Counted from the first letter of the stretch, positions 33,140 to 43,444 are shown. The stretch: DNA of 64,000 bases from Macrocystis pyrifera (GCA_031763025.1 JASSKH010000005.1:4668092-4732091); one strand, 5' to 3'. A program made the numbers and translations. Notes: generated by a model from the letters alone, not told the origin.

Positions 33140-33254
33140 TATTTCGGGGAACCATAGTAAATAGGACCTACCTGGTACGGTACACACAAAAACCTATATA
33201 TTTACGTATTTGTACTAAATTATTTGGTCCTATTTACTATGGTTCCCCGTAATA
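33140..33254 (+). mobile_element. family A element with CCTGGTA micro-insertion
   Basis: TATTTCGGGGAACCATAG to GGTTCCCCGTAATA. AGGACCTACCTGGTACGG stands where the consensus is AGGACCTACGG, an exact 7-bp insertion at TA (33169-33177). Located at the C2 CCTAGAGAG site. Confidence 0.9.
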
Positions 33255-33927
33255 GAGATATACTGCAGTGCGGCCGAGGAAGACCAAGAACAAAAATAAT
33301 GGCAAATGCAACCATTAATATTTAATACCAGGGTATTCAATAGTAGGAACGAGAGATAAAAGAAGGGCGAAGATGATGAAATTTGGTAAGATGGGGAAAA
33401 AAAAATCGCGGGAGAAAAACGAAAGACAAAAACTCAGTGCTGTATCAGTGCGCGAAATGGTACTGGCCGAAATCAATTGGAAACCGAGCCAGCTGTAAGT
33501 ACTATCGTCTCGTCGACCCTGGTGGCATCCAGGGGGTTCACTGGCCAGCAGTCAATCGCGAGGGAAATAATGGAAAACGCGCGAACGGTTCACGCAGCTT
33601 GCAAAGTTGAGTATCGACCGATCTGCCGATCGGTTGAACTTACAGCTGACGTGCTTTCGTAGTTTTTTTTATAAAACATACCTGTGGTGTATCCCTCGAG
33701 TTTCGTGCGTATTATAGTTGTTCGTGTTTTCGTGCTAACACCACCTAAGGTTGCAGCGTAGCATTTCGAAATTTCAAACCAAAGTAAATACCGAAGGTGT
33801 GCACCAGTATACATACGTACCTGGTATGCACCACTCTGTTCGTAAATATGAAGACTGTTTTTATACCAATATTAAATCTAAATGATCCCTATATGTAGGG
33901 ATAGGGTGGTATACCTGGTATGTACAC
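33255..33927. other. unassigned region
   Basis: Contains a family E-like tail (AAAAGAAGGGCGAAGATGATG at 33358, first 20 bases) and TACCTGGTA at 33818 and 33912. No gene recognised. Confidence 0.35.
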
Positions 33928-33982
33928 GGTGGTTGTGCAGGATGTCGACGGGTAGAAAGAAGGGTTTAATGTAAACAGCAAC
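33928..33982 (-). repeat. family C repeat, inverted fragment
   Basis: GTTGTGCAGGATGTCGACGG, GTAGAAAGAAGGGTTTAATG. Confidence 0.75.
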
Positions 33983-34185
33983 ACACACCATACCAGGTAC
34001 CAGGTATATGTTACAGGTCGATGGTCGATCTCTCGAAGACTCGTTACGAACTCGGTTCGTACAGGTGTCGGGGTGAAGGCGCATACCGGTACTGCTGTAG
34101 AAAGACGGTTTATACATGCCTTGCGCGAGGAAAAAACGAGCTGACAACAGCGATACCAGATACAACAACTCGATGCAGTAGCAGC

Positions 34186-34231
34186 AGGTGGCGGCGGCGG
34201 CGGCGGCGGCAGCGGCAGCGGCAGCAGCAGC

Positions 34232-34280
<49 letters not shown>
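34186..34280. repeat. GCG/GCA triplet microsatellite (CAG arm)
   Basis: GCG units changing to GCA/CAG units rightwards. Inverse complement of the CTG array 75 bp downstream. Poly-Ala, poly-Gln and poly-Ser frames are repeat readings. Confidence 0.95.
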
Positions 34281-34355
34281 CCGTATCCTAGGTGGCGACG
34301 CGATTTCGGATGCAGGCATGCATGCATGGGCTATATTGTACGAGCATACCATACG

Positions 34356-34446
<91 letters not shown>
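34356..34446. repeat. CTG microsatellite (CTG arm)
   Basis: About 30 pure CTG triplets. With 34186-34280 it forms an inverted repeat around a 75-bp spacer. Confidence 0.95.
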
Positions 34447-34448
<2 letters not shown>

Positions 34449-34959
34449 GTAGCGCCAGTGTGATCCGCACCGGCCGTCGTGCCAGTGTGATCCGCACTAT
34501 CTGCTATCTGGCGAGTGTTCACCAGTTGCGGGACCTGAATCTTGAATCTCCCTTTGCGACGTGTGTCTCGGGGAGCTGCCGACGTCGTGCGTATACGAGT
34601 GCGCACCGCTTGTTCGTTATAGGTCATCATACGTATGCATGAATATCTGGTCGGGTTGGGTGACGGTGCACCAAAGGTCCAGAGACGAGAAAACGAGCGA
34701 GCGCGCACGACATATGTGGTGCATGCATGACGAGCGCATGCTGCAGGCGACGCGCTTGGTATCCGCGCATGCTCATGTCACGTCTTGTCTGAGGTTAGCA
34801 AGGTGGGCATGTCCTGCCGTTGTCTAATACTATCGTGGGTGCTGTCCCGCACGTATTGATCAATTAGTGACGCGTTCTCTCGCTGTTGTATCGTGCGCTT
34901 CGAAGACGTCCGGGGCTTTTTAAACCAAAATGGACTGCGGAAAACGCCCGCGGCGTGTG
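34447..34959. other. unassigned spacer
   Basis: Tandem CGCCAGTGTGATCCGCAC / TGCCAGTGTGATCCGCAC at 34452-34498, otherwise unassigned. Confidence 0.4.
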
Positions 34960-35140
34960 TAAGCAAAAGTCGACGCGAAAAGAAAGCGCTGTACCCTTCT
35001 CGCTCGCGATGAGAAGGAAGGCACGTACAATATACACCGTTCGTGGCCGCCGGGGCCGAGAGGGGGTGTGCTTTGTGTCCCCGGACCTGAATTGACACGA
35101 GGGAGAGAAACAAAAGAAGGGCGAAGATGATGACTGAGAT
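34960..35140 (-). repeat. family E repeat, inverted, diverged
   Basis: AGTCGACGCGAAAAGAAAGC, CCTTCTCGCTCGCGATGAGA, TTTGTGTCCCCGGACCTGAA, AAAGAAGGGCGAAGATGATG. Confidence 0.65.
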
Positions 35141-35405
35141 GGAGAAACGAAAAGCAAAAAAAAGAATGCACACACGATCCGTATATACGTGCAATACGGT
35201 ACGTATTCATTGACTTTTAGTCGTTTTTTTTTTTAATGTTGAGTACCCAGATACGACAGAGTACCAGTCAGTACCTCTGGTATATAATGCCGGTCACCTC
35301 GAAGAGCGTCTATTTAGAGGCTAGAGTTGATGTCATCGGTTGAATTCTCCGCTTGGAGTTTTTCATTCCTCAAATGACATCAACCTCTCTCTGTCGAAAG
35401 CGCCT

Positions 35406-35483
35406 GTTACGGGTGTTCATAGTTAATAGGACTTTATGGAATACATAAAAAAAACTACCAGGTATATATTTACATATTTTTAC
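35406..35483 (+). mobile_element. family A element, left two-thirds, with CCAGGTA insertion
   Basis: GTTACGGGTGTTCATAG to TTTTTACTA, where the next copy starts. AACTACCAGGTATATATTT stands for consensus ACCTATATATTT, a 7-bp insertion at TA (35456-35464). Confidence 0.85.
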
Positions 35484-35552
35484 TATTACGAGGGACCGTA
35501 GTTAACAGGACCTACGGCACACACAAAAACCTATATATTTACCTATTTTTAC
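35484..35552 (+). mobile_element. family A element, left two-thirds
   Basis: TATTACGAGGGACCGTAG to CTATTTTTACTA, then the next copy begins at the same internal TA. Confidence 0.85.
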
Positions 35553-35660
35553 TATTACGGGGGACCATAGTTAACAGGACCTACGGCACACACAAAAACC
35601 TACATATTTACCTATTTTTACTAACAATATTTGGTCCTGTTTACTATGGACCCCCGTAAC
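35553..35660 (+). mobile_element. family A element, innermost complete copy
   Basis: TATTACGGGGGACCATAG to CTATGGACCCCCGTAA. It is followed by CAATA, which fits the core of the preceding copy (TACTAACAATATT) with TAA lost. This supports serial nested insertion rather than simple tandem duplication. Confidence 0.85.
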
Positions 35661-35697
35661 AATAGTATATATTGTACCAGGTAATAGAGTAGATAGG

Positions 35698-35745
35698 CAC
35701 ACTTCGACGCGAGACGACGACGAGGGAAGAAAGCGGCGAACTGCT
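35698..35745 (-). repeat. family E fragment, inverted
   Basis: CGACGCGAGACGACGACGAG then GGAAGAAAGCGGCG. Confidence 0.55.
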
Positions 35746-35747
35746 GT

Positions 35748-35838
35748 GATGGTGCTACCTACCGAGCTACCAGGTACAATGGGTAAAATATCAATCGATT
35801 ACCCAGCCCAGGGTATTAATCATTGTAGCACTCTTCCC
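35748..35838 (-). repeat. family K repeat with tRNA-like A-box
   Basis: The reverse complement reads CCTGGTAGCTCGGTAGGTAG, a good tRNA A-box/D-arm. The conserved block ATCGATTACCCAGCCCAGGG is shared with 36628-36700 and 14210-14262. Possibly a second tRNA-derived SINE family. No clear B-box. Confidence 0.5.
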
Positions 35839-36034
35839 CCCTCTGAACGGCAGAATTTTTGGGGCGTTGATACCGCTGTATTTAAACCGTACGCCGACCT
35901 ACCCGCTTCGTTTCAATACCTCACCAGCAGGAAGATATGTGTTGAGAGACGCTGGATGAACTCGCAAGCGTGTCTATAAAAAGACACGTTCGAAGGGAGA
36001 TTCGAAGTTCGAAGTGACGTGATGAAAGATGAAC

Positions 36035-36060
36035 CCTAACCACTTGAGCTAACTCGTAGC
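36035..36060 (-). repeat. tRNA-like A-box remnant
   Basis: The reverse complement TTAGCTCAAGTGGTTAGGGTT (first 20 bases) resembles a tRNA D-arm. No full tRNA. Confidence 0.35.
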
Positions 36061-36076
36061 TGCTGTAGCGTGTGTC

Positions 36077-36421
36077 TATAAAAAAGCACAATCCGGGGTT
36101 CATTGGCCGGGACCTCGGACTCCCTCAAGGGTTGCCATCCCTTTAGTCAGCACTGCCCCGAACAGGATGTACTATTTACGGGGGACCATAGTATATAAGA
36201 CCAAATATTGTTCGTAAAAATCGAGAAATATATAGGTTTTTGTGGTTACCGTAGGTCCTATTTACTATGATTCCCCGGGCTTTGGCGCTTCTCCTTGCGT
36301 GGAACTAACTGTGTATCGTGACTTTCAGGTGTATGCTTCCGTAATTTCCATGACTTTCAGAGAAAATGGCAACTATTTAAGAGGACGTCGGACATATTTA
36401 AACCCCGGATTATGCTTTTTG
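36077..36421. mobile_element. candidate TIR element around a family A copy
   Basis: AAAAAAGCACAATCCGGGGTT (left, first 20 bases) pairs with AACCCCGGATTATGCTTTTTG on the right. The interior is about 240 bp once the family A copy is removed. Only one copy seen and no target duplication established. Confidence 0.4.
36173..36279 (+). mobile_element. family A element
   Basis: TATTTACGGGGGACCATAG to CTATGATTCCCCGGG, inside the candidate TIR element. Confidence 0.85.
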
Positions 36422-36422
36422 C

Positions 36423-36534
36423 TATTACGGGGGACCTAGAGTAAATATGACCTATGGTACACACAAAAACCTAAATATTTACCTATTTTGACTAAAAAAA
36501 TGTTTGGTCCTATTTACTACGGTCCCCCGTAATA
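36423..36534 (+). mobile_element. family A element
   Basis: TATTACGGGGGACCTAGAG to GGTCCCCCGTAATA, directly outside the right end of the candidate TIR element. Confidence 0.9.
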
Positions 36535-36627
36535 GTGATACGCCCTGACCACGGAGTGATAACAGCAGTCAGCGCTGACTGTTAGCTATGTGCCCGTTTC
36601 CTCGCCGACGTCGGATTTAATTTGTTT

Positions 36628-36700
36628 CCTACTGAGCCATGCGTGCAAGGGTAGAATGTCGATCGATTACCCGGCCCAGGGTAATTAATCCCTATAGCAG
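36628..36700 (-). repeat. family K repeat with tRNA-like A-box
   Basis: The reverse complement CGCATGGCTCAGTAGGAAA resembles an A-box. The ATCGATTACCCGGCCCAGGG block follows. Confidence 0.5.
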
Positions 36701-36812
36701 AAGCCTTCTCGCGATACGAAATGCAAGGCAGCACGCACCGTACGGGTGGTGGGGAGGGGGGGGGGGGGGGGGGAAGAGCCTATTATGTGACCCCGGGTCT
36801 GAGTTTCGACTA
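36698..36812 (-). repeat. family E repeat, inverted
   Basis: AGCCTTCTCGCGATACGAAA, an 18-bp G run, TATGTGACCCCGGGTCTGAG, then CGACTATTTACGG, which looks like a left-end remnant of family A at the same site occupied in other E copies. Confidence 0.75.
36756..36773. repeat. G mononucleotide run, about 18 bp
   Basis: Lies where other family E copies have GGGGAAGGGG, so the run expanded within the repeat. Confidence 0.9.
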
Positions 36813-37540
36813 TTTACGGCAGGGAGCGGGGGCAAAAGGTGGGCGAACAATGGGGGAAAAAGAAAAAAAGAAAGACTTTGTACTAGTAAAAGCTCCGTGG
36901 GCACAAACTGCGAAACAGATAAAGCTAGCTATACTCACATGTATCAAGGGTACTCCTAGCGCACACCTCTGCGGCTGCTTCGAATGGTGGCGTTATTGTT
37001 ATTGTTGCTGTGTTGTGTTTCGGTTTCCCTTTTACCCTTTTTTATTTTTCCCTTTGGTTTTATCCTTGCGAAGGCATCAGTACGTACGGAAAGAAGTCCT
37101 GTCTGGCTTGATTGATGGGGTGGCGAGCCTGTTTTCTCGCTGTTTCTTCTTGGCCGTTCGTTCTGTTTCACTTCACTGCAGCAGCAGTCAGTATATAGCG
37201 TTCGACGAAAAAAAAAAAAAAAAGCTGACTTGCTGTCAATCATCTACGAGCACATGTACCTGGCTCCCGGTGCCTGGCACACGGCACGGCAACATGAGCG
37301 ATGACTCGAGTATGGCCCCCTATTCGCTACGTAGATGGCGAGAAATTTCTGAGCTAAGCTGAGCAAGCCTTGCCGCTGTACTGCGAGTAGAACCTTTGAG
37401 GTGGCGCCACTTTTTGGTGCTGCAAGCCCGTTTGTGGGATAAAGTACTCACCTCTCTGTCCCTAAATATAGTGATATTTTTCATATTAAAACTTAACACA
37501 ACCGGTCCCTATATAGAGGGACAGCATTGTGGTATAGTTT
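36813..37540. other. unassigned region
   Basis: No family recognised. A 213-codon plus frame (36721-37362) starts in the family E G-run and is not credible. Confidence 0.3.
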
Positions 37541-37580
37541 GATAGTTTGTCCCGAAGATCGGGATTGATTGCGGTCCCAA
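37541..37580 (+). mobile_element. family B element, right half
   Basis: TAGTTTGTCCCGAAGATCGG then GATTGCGGTCCCAAC. Confidence 0.55.
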
Positions 37581-37797
37581 CAGGAGCTTAACCTTGAGTA
37601 TTGAACATTGCTATCATGTATTGAAGAGGATTCAGTGCAGCGCTCGGCGCTGAGCACATTTTCTTGCATGTTGTTTTCTTAGCGTCGCTCGAAAAGGTGA
37701 GCCCTAGTGTTCTTATTTATTATTTAGCTGCAAGCCAGACGTATCAATGGTATTATTTCGCTCTCGGGCTCCTGTAGTTTTCCTGTGTCATATATAT

Positions 37798-37850
37798 AGA
37801 CTTCGACGAGGGAGGAAAGTGCCGAACCCATCTCTTGATGAAAATGCAAG
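37798..37850 (-). repeat. family E fragment, inverted
   Basis: GACTTCGACGAGGGAGGAAA with GATGAAAATGCAAG. Confidence 0.5.
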
Positions 37851-37869
37851 CCGAGTACGTTAGTGGAGA

Positions 37870-38072
37870 GGGGGGGGTGTACTCATGCCATGCATGACCG
37901 TAGTCGTATGGCCATAGACCCTTCCATACCCTACGAAGCCAGGACGAAGCACGTCGGGTTTTCACCGACCGGGAATCTATCTAAAACATTGCTTGCCCGA
38001 GGCGCGAAGCGCCGTGTAAGGTGTTGGGCGAGTCGCATGAAGGGTGAGAGCTGCATCCTCCGCTACAGCTGT
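37870..38072. repeat. family I fragment, copy 3
   Basis: CATGCATGACCGTAGTCGTA, CCATAGACCC, GGCGCGAAGCGCCGTG, GGCGAGTCGCATGAAGGGTG. Only the left 200 bp of the family. Confidence 0.7.
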
Positions 38073-38569
38073 AAGTAAGCCTGCCCACATGGCCCCGCCG
38101 GATCCGCGTTGCGACTTACCAGGTTGTTGACGAGCATAAAGAGAAAGAAGTGGGAAGACCGTAATAATATGAAGATGGATGAAGAAAAGAAAAGAAAGCA
38201 AAAAAAAAAGAGAAAAAAATAGAAGAAAAAAAAAGGTCATGTATATCTACCAGGTATGCACTATGCACTCGGGTAGGCTGTCAGTCATACCAGTAGTTCA
38301 TAGCCCCTAGAGCAGCGGGGGTCGCGGTATAAGAAAGAGGTGCACCAGGCATGCCCGACCTCCCTTTTGGGAATACACTCCGACGGCGGGGACAAAACGC
38401 ATGGAAATAGACTCAGGTTTAGGTTTCTGGACCGTGTTTTTTTTTTTATTATTTTTTTTTCGTGTTCTCCTGGTTTCGCTCTTGCCAGTTTTTTTGTTTT
38501 TTTTTTTTGTTTTGTGTTTTTCTTGTTGTCTCCTCTTCGTTTTTTTCTCCACCTCCCCCTGTCGATCGT
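38073..38569. other. A-rich and T-rich spacer
   Basis: Long purine tract (38170-38240) and T tracts (38435-38550). No gene. Confidence 0.4.
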
Positions 38570-38760
38570 GACTCAGATCCGGGGGTCACATATACATACG
38601 TACACCAGCGGAGGCTCAACATGTCGCCGCCCCGCCACGGCGACTCGTGTCCTTTCTTTTTTATCGCAAGAAGACTTCAGCCCTTCCTTCCTTCCTTCCT
38701 TCCTTCCTTCCTTCCTTCCTTCCCTCGTCGACTCGCGTCTTACTGCGCCCAAGTACCTAC
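38570..38760 (+). repeat. family E repeat
   Basis: CAGATCCGGGGGTCACATAT, TTTTTTATCGCAAGAAGACTT, then a CTTC-repeat expansion and GTCGACTCGCGTCTTACTGC. Confidence 0.75.
38689..38723. repeat. TTCC microsatellite
   Basis: Nine TTCC units expanded inside family E. Confidence 0.95.
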
Positions 38761-38868
38761 CTGCGGGGGACCATAGTACGTAGGACCACATATTGTTATT
38801 AAAAATAGGTAGAAAAATATAGTTTTTGTGTGCACCGTAGGTCCCCTATGCAATGTGGTGCCCTGTGA
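38761..38868 (+). mobile_element. family A element, eroded right end
   Basis: CTGCGGGGGACCATAG, core intact. The right arm is reduced to GTAGGTCCCCTATG. Confidence 0.75.
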
Positions 38869-39055
38869 TACCTGTGATAGTTACATCACCATTCGACGGC
38901 ACCACCACCCGGGCGACGGGCTCTCGTGCGCAGTACTAAAAGAGGAACTTGTATACCCTGATCTGATGGCTTGTAAACCGGAAGCGGGGCATTGTATAAC
39001 CTGGTAAGTTTTCCATGTTACCAGGTACATGTTATACTGTCATATCACCGTATCG

Positions 39056-39194
39056 TGATTAGACGCGAGTCGACGAGGGAAGAAGTATCTTGGAGTCTTT
39101 ACTCGTTAAAAATGCCAAGGCAATAACCATATTGGGGAAGGGGCTGGAGCGGCTGCCTGCTGCTATGTTTTTGATCCCGGGTCTGAGTTACGAC
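39056..39194 (-). repeat. family E repeat, inverted, with family A at its end
   Basis: GACGCGAGTCGACGAGGGAA, ATCCCGGGTCTGAGTTACGAC (first 20 bases compared), then family A. Confidence 0.8.
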
Positions 39195-39302
39195 TATCGC
39201 GGAGGACCATAGTAAATAGGACCTGTGGTGCGCACAAGAATCTATATATTTGCCTATTTTTACCAACAATAGTGGGTCCTATTTACTACGGTTCCCCGTG
39301 AT
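39195..39302 (+). mobile_element. family A element in family E
   Basis: TATCGCGGAGGACCATAG to GGTTCCCCGTGAT. Same position in family E as the copy at 55867. Confidence 0.85.
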
Positions 39303-39377
39303 GCTTCGGGAGAGAGAAAAGAAGAAGAGCGAAAGTCATGAAGGACATACACACCCGGTATATTTGTGTTTTGTGTT

Positions 39378-39454
39378 GTCTTCGCATTGAACCGTCCTTT
39401 TTACCCAGCTACATCAGTACACGCAGCGTCCGTCCTGATTCCTTATCTATATCC
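39378..39454 (+). repeat. family C2 repeat, broken by family A
   Basis: CTTTTTACCCAGCTACATCA, CGTCCGTCCTGATTCCTTAT, then CC-TA with family A. Confidence 0.8.
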
Positions 39455-39564
39455 TATCACGGGGGACCATAGAAAATAGGACCAAATCTTGTGAGTAAAA
39501 AATAGGCAAATATATAGGTTTTTGTGCATACCGTAGGTCCTATTAACTATGGACCCCCGTAATA
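39455..39564 (+). mobile_element. family A element in C2 site
   Basis: TATCACGGGGGACCATAG to CTATGGACCCCCGTAATA. Second of three at the C2 CCTAGAGAG site. Confidence 0.9.
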
Positions 39565-40375
39565 GATGTATACCTGGTATGTACCCGGCGCCTTGTATGT
39601 AGGATACGCGGCACCAACAGTATAGTGGTGGGTACATGCTGGGCTGTTCCGATTTGCACGTATGTTCTACCACCTGGTACACTGTGTTCCCATTTGGCGC
39701 TCCAACCCCGCATCGGACCCAGCCCGCTTGGCGCCCTGCTCCAACTTAAGTGGTGCAGAAACATGTTCAGCCCCTCTGAGGGAGCCGCCGGAAGCCGCCC
39801 TGTTCCGACCCGGTACCACGTAGGCCATACCTGTATACAACTGCTCCGGCTGAACGCAGCAACCGTCATAAACTGACGTGCGAAGCCGAACAGCGGCACG
39901 TACACCCGTGCAATGTTACAAGAGGAACGTACTGTAGTACCAAGTATGCCGGCATGTATAGGATAGCCATGCCAAGCCATTTGAGATATATACTTCTCTT
40001 GAACCGAAATCTCTTGAACCAAGACCCCCACTGCACCGGCACCTGGCGAATTCCAAATTCTGATTACGAAGTCTATCGCTTTTTTTTAGCCGGCCCCGGG
40101 CCACTCCACATCAGGGTTGGCCACTTTCTCCCTCCCTTCTGTGTCTCGATCGTCTTGTCCTAAAACGCGGCACCGCCCCTCGTCTCCGCCGGTTCCTGCC
40201 TCGTCTTCTTTTCGCGCGATGAGCTGCGTGCCAACACAATGAACACTCGGGAATTCCGACGCTCGCCAGCTTTGCACTTTGAGCATGTCGAAGTTTTTTG
40301 CCGTCCTGTGTGTATACGCATATGAACTTGTGGTACCCTTTCTTTTGTATGTTTTCATCCCTTTGGTAGTATTTG
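39565..40375. other. unassigned region
   Basis: A minus frame (39543-40031) spans family A sequence and is not credible. The stretch 39640-39880 has ordinary composition but no recognisable family. Confidence 0.3.
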
Positions 40376-40425
40376 CACAGTTGATGTAGCTGGGTAGAAA
40401 GGACGATTTAATGTGAAGATAACAA
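40376..40425 (-). repeat. family C2 repeat, inverted fragment
   Basis: GATGTAGCTGGGTAGAAAGG then GATTTAATGTGAAGATAAC. Confidence 0.7.
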
Positions 40426-40499
40426 CAACAACAGCAACAACAACAAAACAACAACAACAGCTTTCTCAGCCTTCCTCCCTTTACTACGTATGTACATAC

Positions 40500-40640
40500 G
40501 GTTTTGGACCCGGTGTCACATGTAGCAGGAAGTACCTCCTTCCCAGTACGGCGCATGCCTTCGTTTTTTTTTTTTCGCGAGAATGCTTCTCCCCATGTAT
40601 TTCCTCCCTTCGTCGACTCGAGTCTACATCACCAGGAAAT
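40500..40640 (+). repeat. family E repeat
   Basis: GGACCCGGTGTCACATGTAG, TTTTTTCGCGAGAATGCTTC, TTCGTCGACTCGAGTCTACA. Confidence 0.75.
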
Positions 40641-40668
40641 TACGCCACATATCCACACGCCGCTATTG

Positions 40669-40776
40669 ACCCTTCTAGGACCGCAGTCTTGTTTTGCGGA
40701 CAACCTACCTAGCATTTTGAGTGTTTTTGAGAGCCATGTCCCCTGAACGGGACTGCAGTTTGCCCTCGAAGGGTTG
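40669..40776 (+). mobile_element. family B element
   Basis: CCCTTCTAGGACCGCAGTCT to AACGGGACTGCAGTTTGCCC, with an enlarged centre. Confidence 0.75.
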
Positions 40777-41918
40777 ATGACAGGGATGCGTGTTTTCCCA
40801 CCTGGTATATATACCCATTTTCCCCCCGGGAAACAGCCAATTCAGCCTTTCGGATTTTTTCTCCCTGTTTCCTCTCATTTCAGGAACAAAGGCGTCTTTG
40901 TGGGGGGGGGGGGGGGGAAGGGACAAAAAAAATATCCCGGGTGGCCCGTTAACCTCGTTGAGCAGAAGTTTACGATTCATTCAGGTCTCTGTCATTTTCA
41001 AGTATTTTATTTTCAAGTATTTTCGCTCGACACATTTTAGCACACAGTTGTGGCAGTAGCGCAGAGTACGTGAGTGCTCGGTTTAAGCGTCGTAGTTGAG
41101 CTTTCACTGACCGTGGGTGCCCTCGTTTGTTCTCGTCCTTCAGCCGCCCATCGACTATTGGGAAAGCACTACTGCTGCACTGCTGAAGTGCCGACAACGA
41201 TTTCTGATGGACGAATATCTATTTTTGGTGTAACACGAGGTGAACCGGCGATACACCAACACCAAGCGGGAAGTGAACAGCCACAGCAGTAGCATCGCGC
41301 TGCTGCCTGAGTGTGTAGCGATCGCGACCTTGTATCCGCGACTGTAAACGTGGACGCCTAAACGAAAATCCCGACTCCCTCGGCTGCGTTTGCGCCGAGT
41401 TCACCCGCTCCGTTTGAAAGTTTGGGGTTCCCGCTTTTGAGCATAAATTCACGATTGTGGCACTCTGGAACGCCGTAGTATCCCACTGCGAGACACCGGC
41501 ACTCAGCTGTTTTGTCCTGCGCGTGGCGCAGTTCTTGGTTGTCTGTGGGCACCTATAGCGGGCTGCTGTCCATTAGCTGCACAGCCTCGCGGCGTCGCAA
41601 AAAAAAACAAACAAACCCGGGTTTCCATTCCATACGGGGGCGATATTGTCCCCCCGGGTAAGGGGCGTGAGGAATTGCCTCTTAAAAAAAAAAGCAATCC
41701 TTGAGCCCTGTTCGTTCCGGCTAACTACCGCTGCCGGAAAAAATATGCATGCCTGGACATTCACGCTGTTAAGACATACCTGGTACCTGGTATGCTTTTT
41801 TTTCCGTCGCTTTGTTTACCTCCAGGAGCAAAAAAGGAAGAAGCCCCATGTGATTTGAGGTGGCTCTTCTAACTCGCGAAATCGACTGTATCTACCTCTT
41901 TGGGACTGCTCTCCCATT
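40777..41918. other. unassigned region
   Basis: G run at 40901-40917, a double TACCTGGTACCTGGTA at 41777-41792, and short frames. No gene recognised. Confidence 0.3.
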
Positions 41919-42014
41919 AACCCCGTTAGTACCGCAGTCCCGATTTGGGGACAACCCAGCCTAATTCCAAGTGATTTGTCCCCAAAACGGGACCCTGCGG
42001 TACTAAAAGGGTTC
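41919..42014 (+). mobile_element. family B element
   Basis: GTTAGTACCGCAGTCCCGAT to GGGACCCTGCGGTACTAAAA. Well-preserved hairpin arms. Confidence 0.85.
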
Positions 42015-42084
42015 AAGGGGCAAAACACTTGTGTGGAGTTAGAGTCGATTTTGAGGTGTCTGTGCAAAGCAGTACTTTTAGGGT

Positions 42085-42275
42085 CAATTTCGACAGAGTC
42101 AACACAAGACATGGCTTTATTACAACACAGGTGCTCCATGGGCACAAGACAGGCTCCAAGTACAGCACATTGCATTGCGTCGGGAAAAAAAAAAAAAAAA
42201 TACTTGTTGTCGTGCTTTTGCTCCCGCCGAGCGTTTTCCGCGTGGTTTTATTTCATCTTGACGTCATGTATCCCC
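42085..42275 (+). repeat. family M duplicated segment, copy 1
   Basis: GACAGAGTCAACACAAGACA, AGGTGCTCCATGGGCACAAG, TTGCATTGCGTCGGG plus an A run, CGCCGAGCGTTTTCCGCGTG. Matches 43445-43625 throughout. Confidence 0.85.
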
Positions 42276-42899
42276 CAGTTTCTTCCCTGTCGAATTAACT
42301 TTTGCCACGTGCACGTACATTCTTCGAATTAATTCTGCCCTCCGACGATGTATCGTGCATGTTCCGTTGGAAACCCAGTGGATTTTCTAAAATGCACAGC
42401 ATTAGCACGAACGAACGCAGCACACTGACTACTGAGAGCGGAGGGAGCACGGCTCGACGTTAGCGTTACTTGGCGATTTTTACGAACCTATTGTGAATTT
42501 GATTTCATTGTAACGCAATGAGCCAGTGACTGTGTATCATGTTCACCCAGCTGTACAACATACAAAACCCGATAGGTATAACTGCCAAAGACAGCATACT
42601 ATCCTTGAATACATGCAAAAAAAAACGTAATGTACGGGTACGAAACAATAAAGAAAGCACAGCCATACTGTTTGCAATTATAAAATACCGGGGTAGAAAA
42701 CAATAAAGAAGGATATAACGAAAAAACAGAAAGCGTTTTCCTTCGTGCAGGCGTTTTTACCTCTTATCCCCCCCCCCCCCCCCCCCGGGGGGTATTCGTT
42801 TGTTTCCCCGTATTTTAGGTGACTAGCGGTACGTAACATGATTTTCTGTGGCACTTCTCACGGGCAGGTAACCGCCATCCCTCACATTTTTTTTTTTGT
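42276..42899. other. unassigned spacer
   Basis: A duplicated AACAATAAAGAAAG motif (42645 and 42700) and a C run at 42771-42786. Confidence 0.35.
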
Positions 42900-42972
42900 T
42901 GTTGTAACAAATACCCAACTATCATACATGAGTACACCCACGGTGGCAGTGTCCGTCCTGATTGTTTTATCT
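42900..42972 (+). repeat. family C2 repeat, diverged, broken by family A
   Basis: TACCCAACTATCATACATGA, CAGTGTCCGTCCTGATTG, then TTATCT-TA with family A and GAGATA after it. Confidence 0.65.
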
Positions 42973-43082
42973 TACTACGGGGAGCCATAGTAAATAGGAC
43001 CTACGGTATCTACACAAACCTATATATTTAACTATTTTTTACTAACAATATTTGGTCCTGTTTACTATGGCCCCCCGTAATA
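42973..43082 (+). mobile_element. family A element in C2 site
   Basis: TACTACGGGGAGCCATAG to GGCCCCCCGTAATA. Third at the C2 CCTAGAGAG site. Confidence 0.9.
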
Positions 43083-43271
43083 GAGATACACAAATTCCGT
43101 CGTCACACACGTACTGGGAGACAGACAAAACTATAAAACAGCAGTCGCGAACTGAATCAAGGCAAAGCAAGCGCAATGCCAACGTACCGGGTACGAGAAC
43201 ACAAACAACGCTACCTGTAACAAGCTGGCAAGCCCGACCAGAAAATACGAACGTAAAGACGAGAAAGCGAA

Positions 43272-43272
<1 letters not shown>

Positions 43273-43317
<45 letters not shown>
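43273..43317. repeat. CTG microsatellite
   Basis: Fifteen CTG triplets. Confidence 0.95.
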
Positions 43318-43320
<3 letters not shown>

Positions 43321-43444
43321 AATGACAACACGGTGCACGCAAAGGACGCAGGAAGAAAAAAAAGACTCCTACTCGTATCTTTGATATGATGCAGGATGTG
43401 ATGGCAAAAATATCCAGCGCGTGTCCCTGTGGGCAGCGACAGCT

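Noticed and set aside
34021..34708. Poly-Ala, poly-Gln, poly-Ser, poly-Leu and poly-Cys frames
   Set aside because: All are readings of the CAG/CTG arms.
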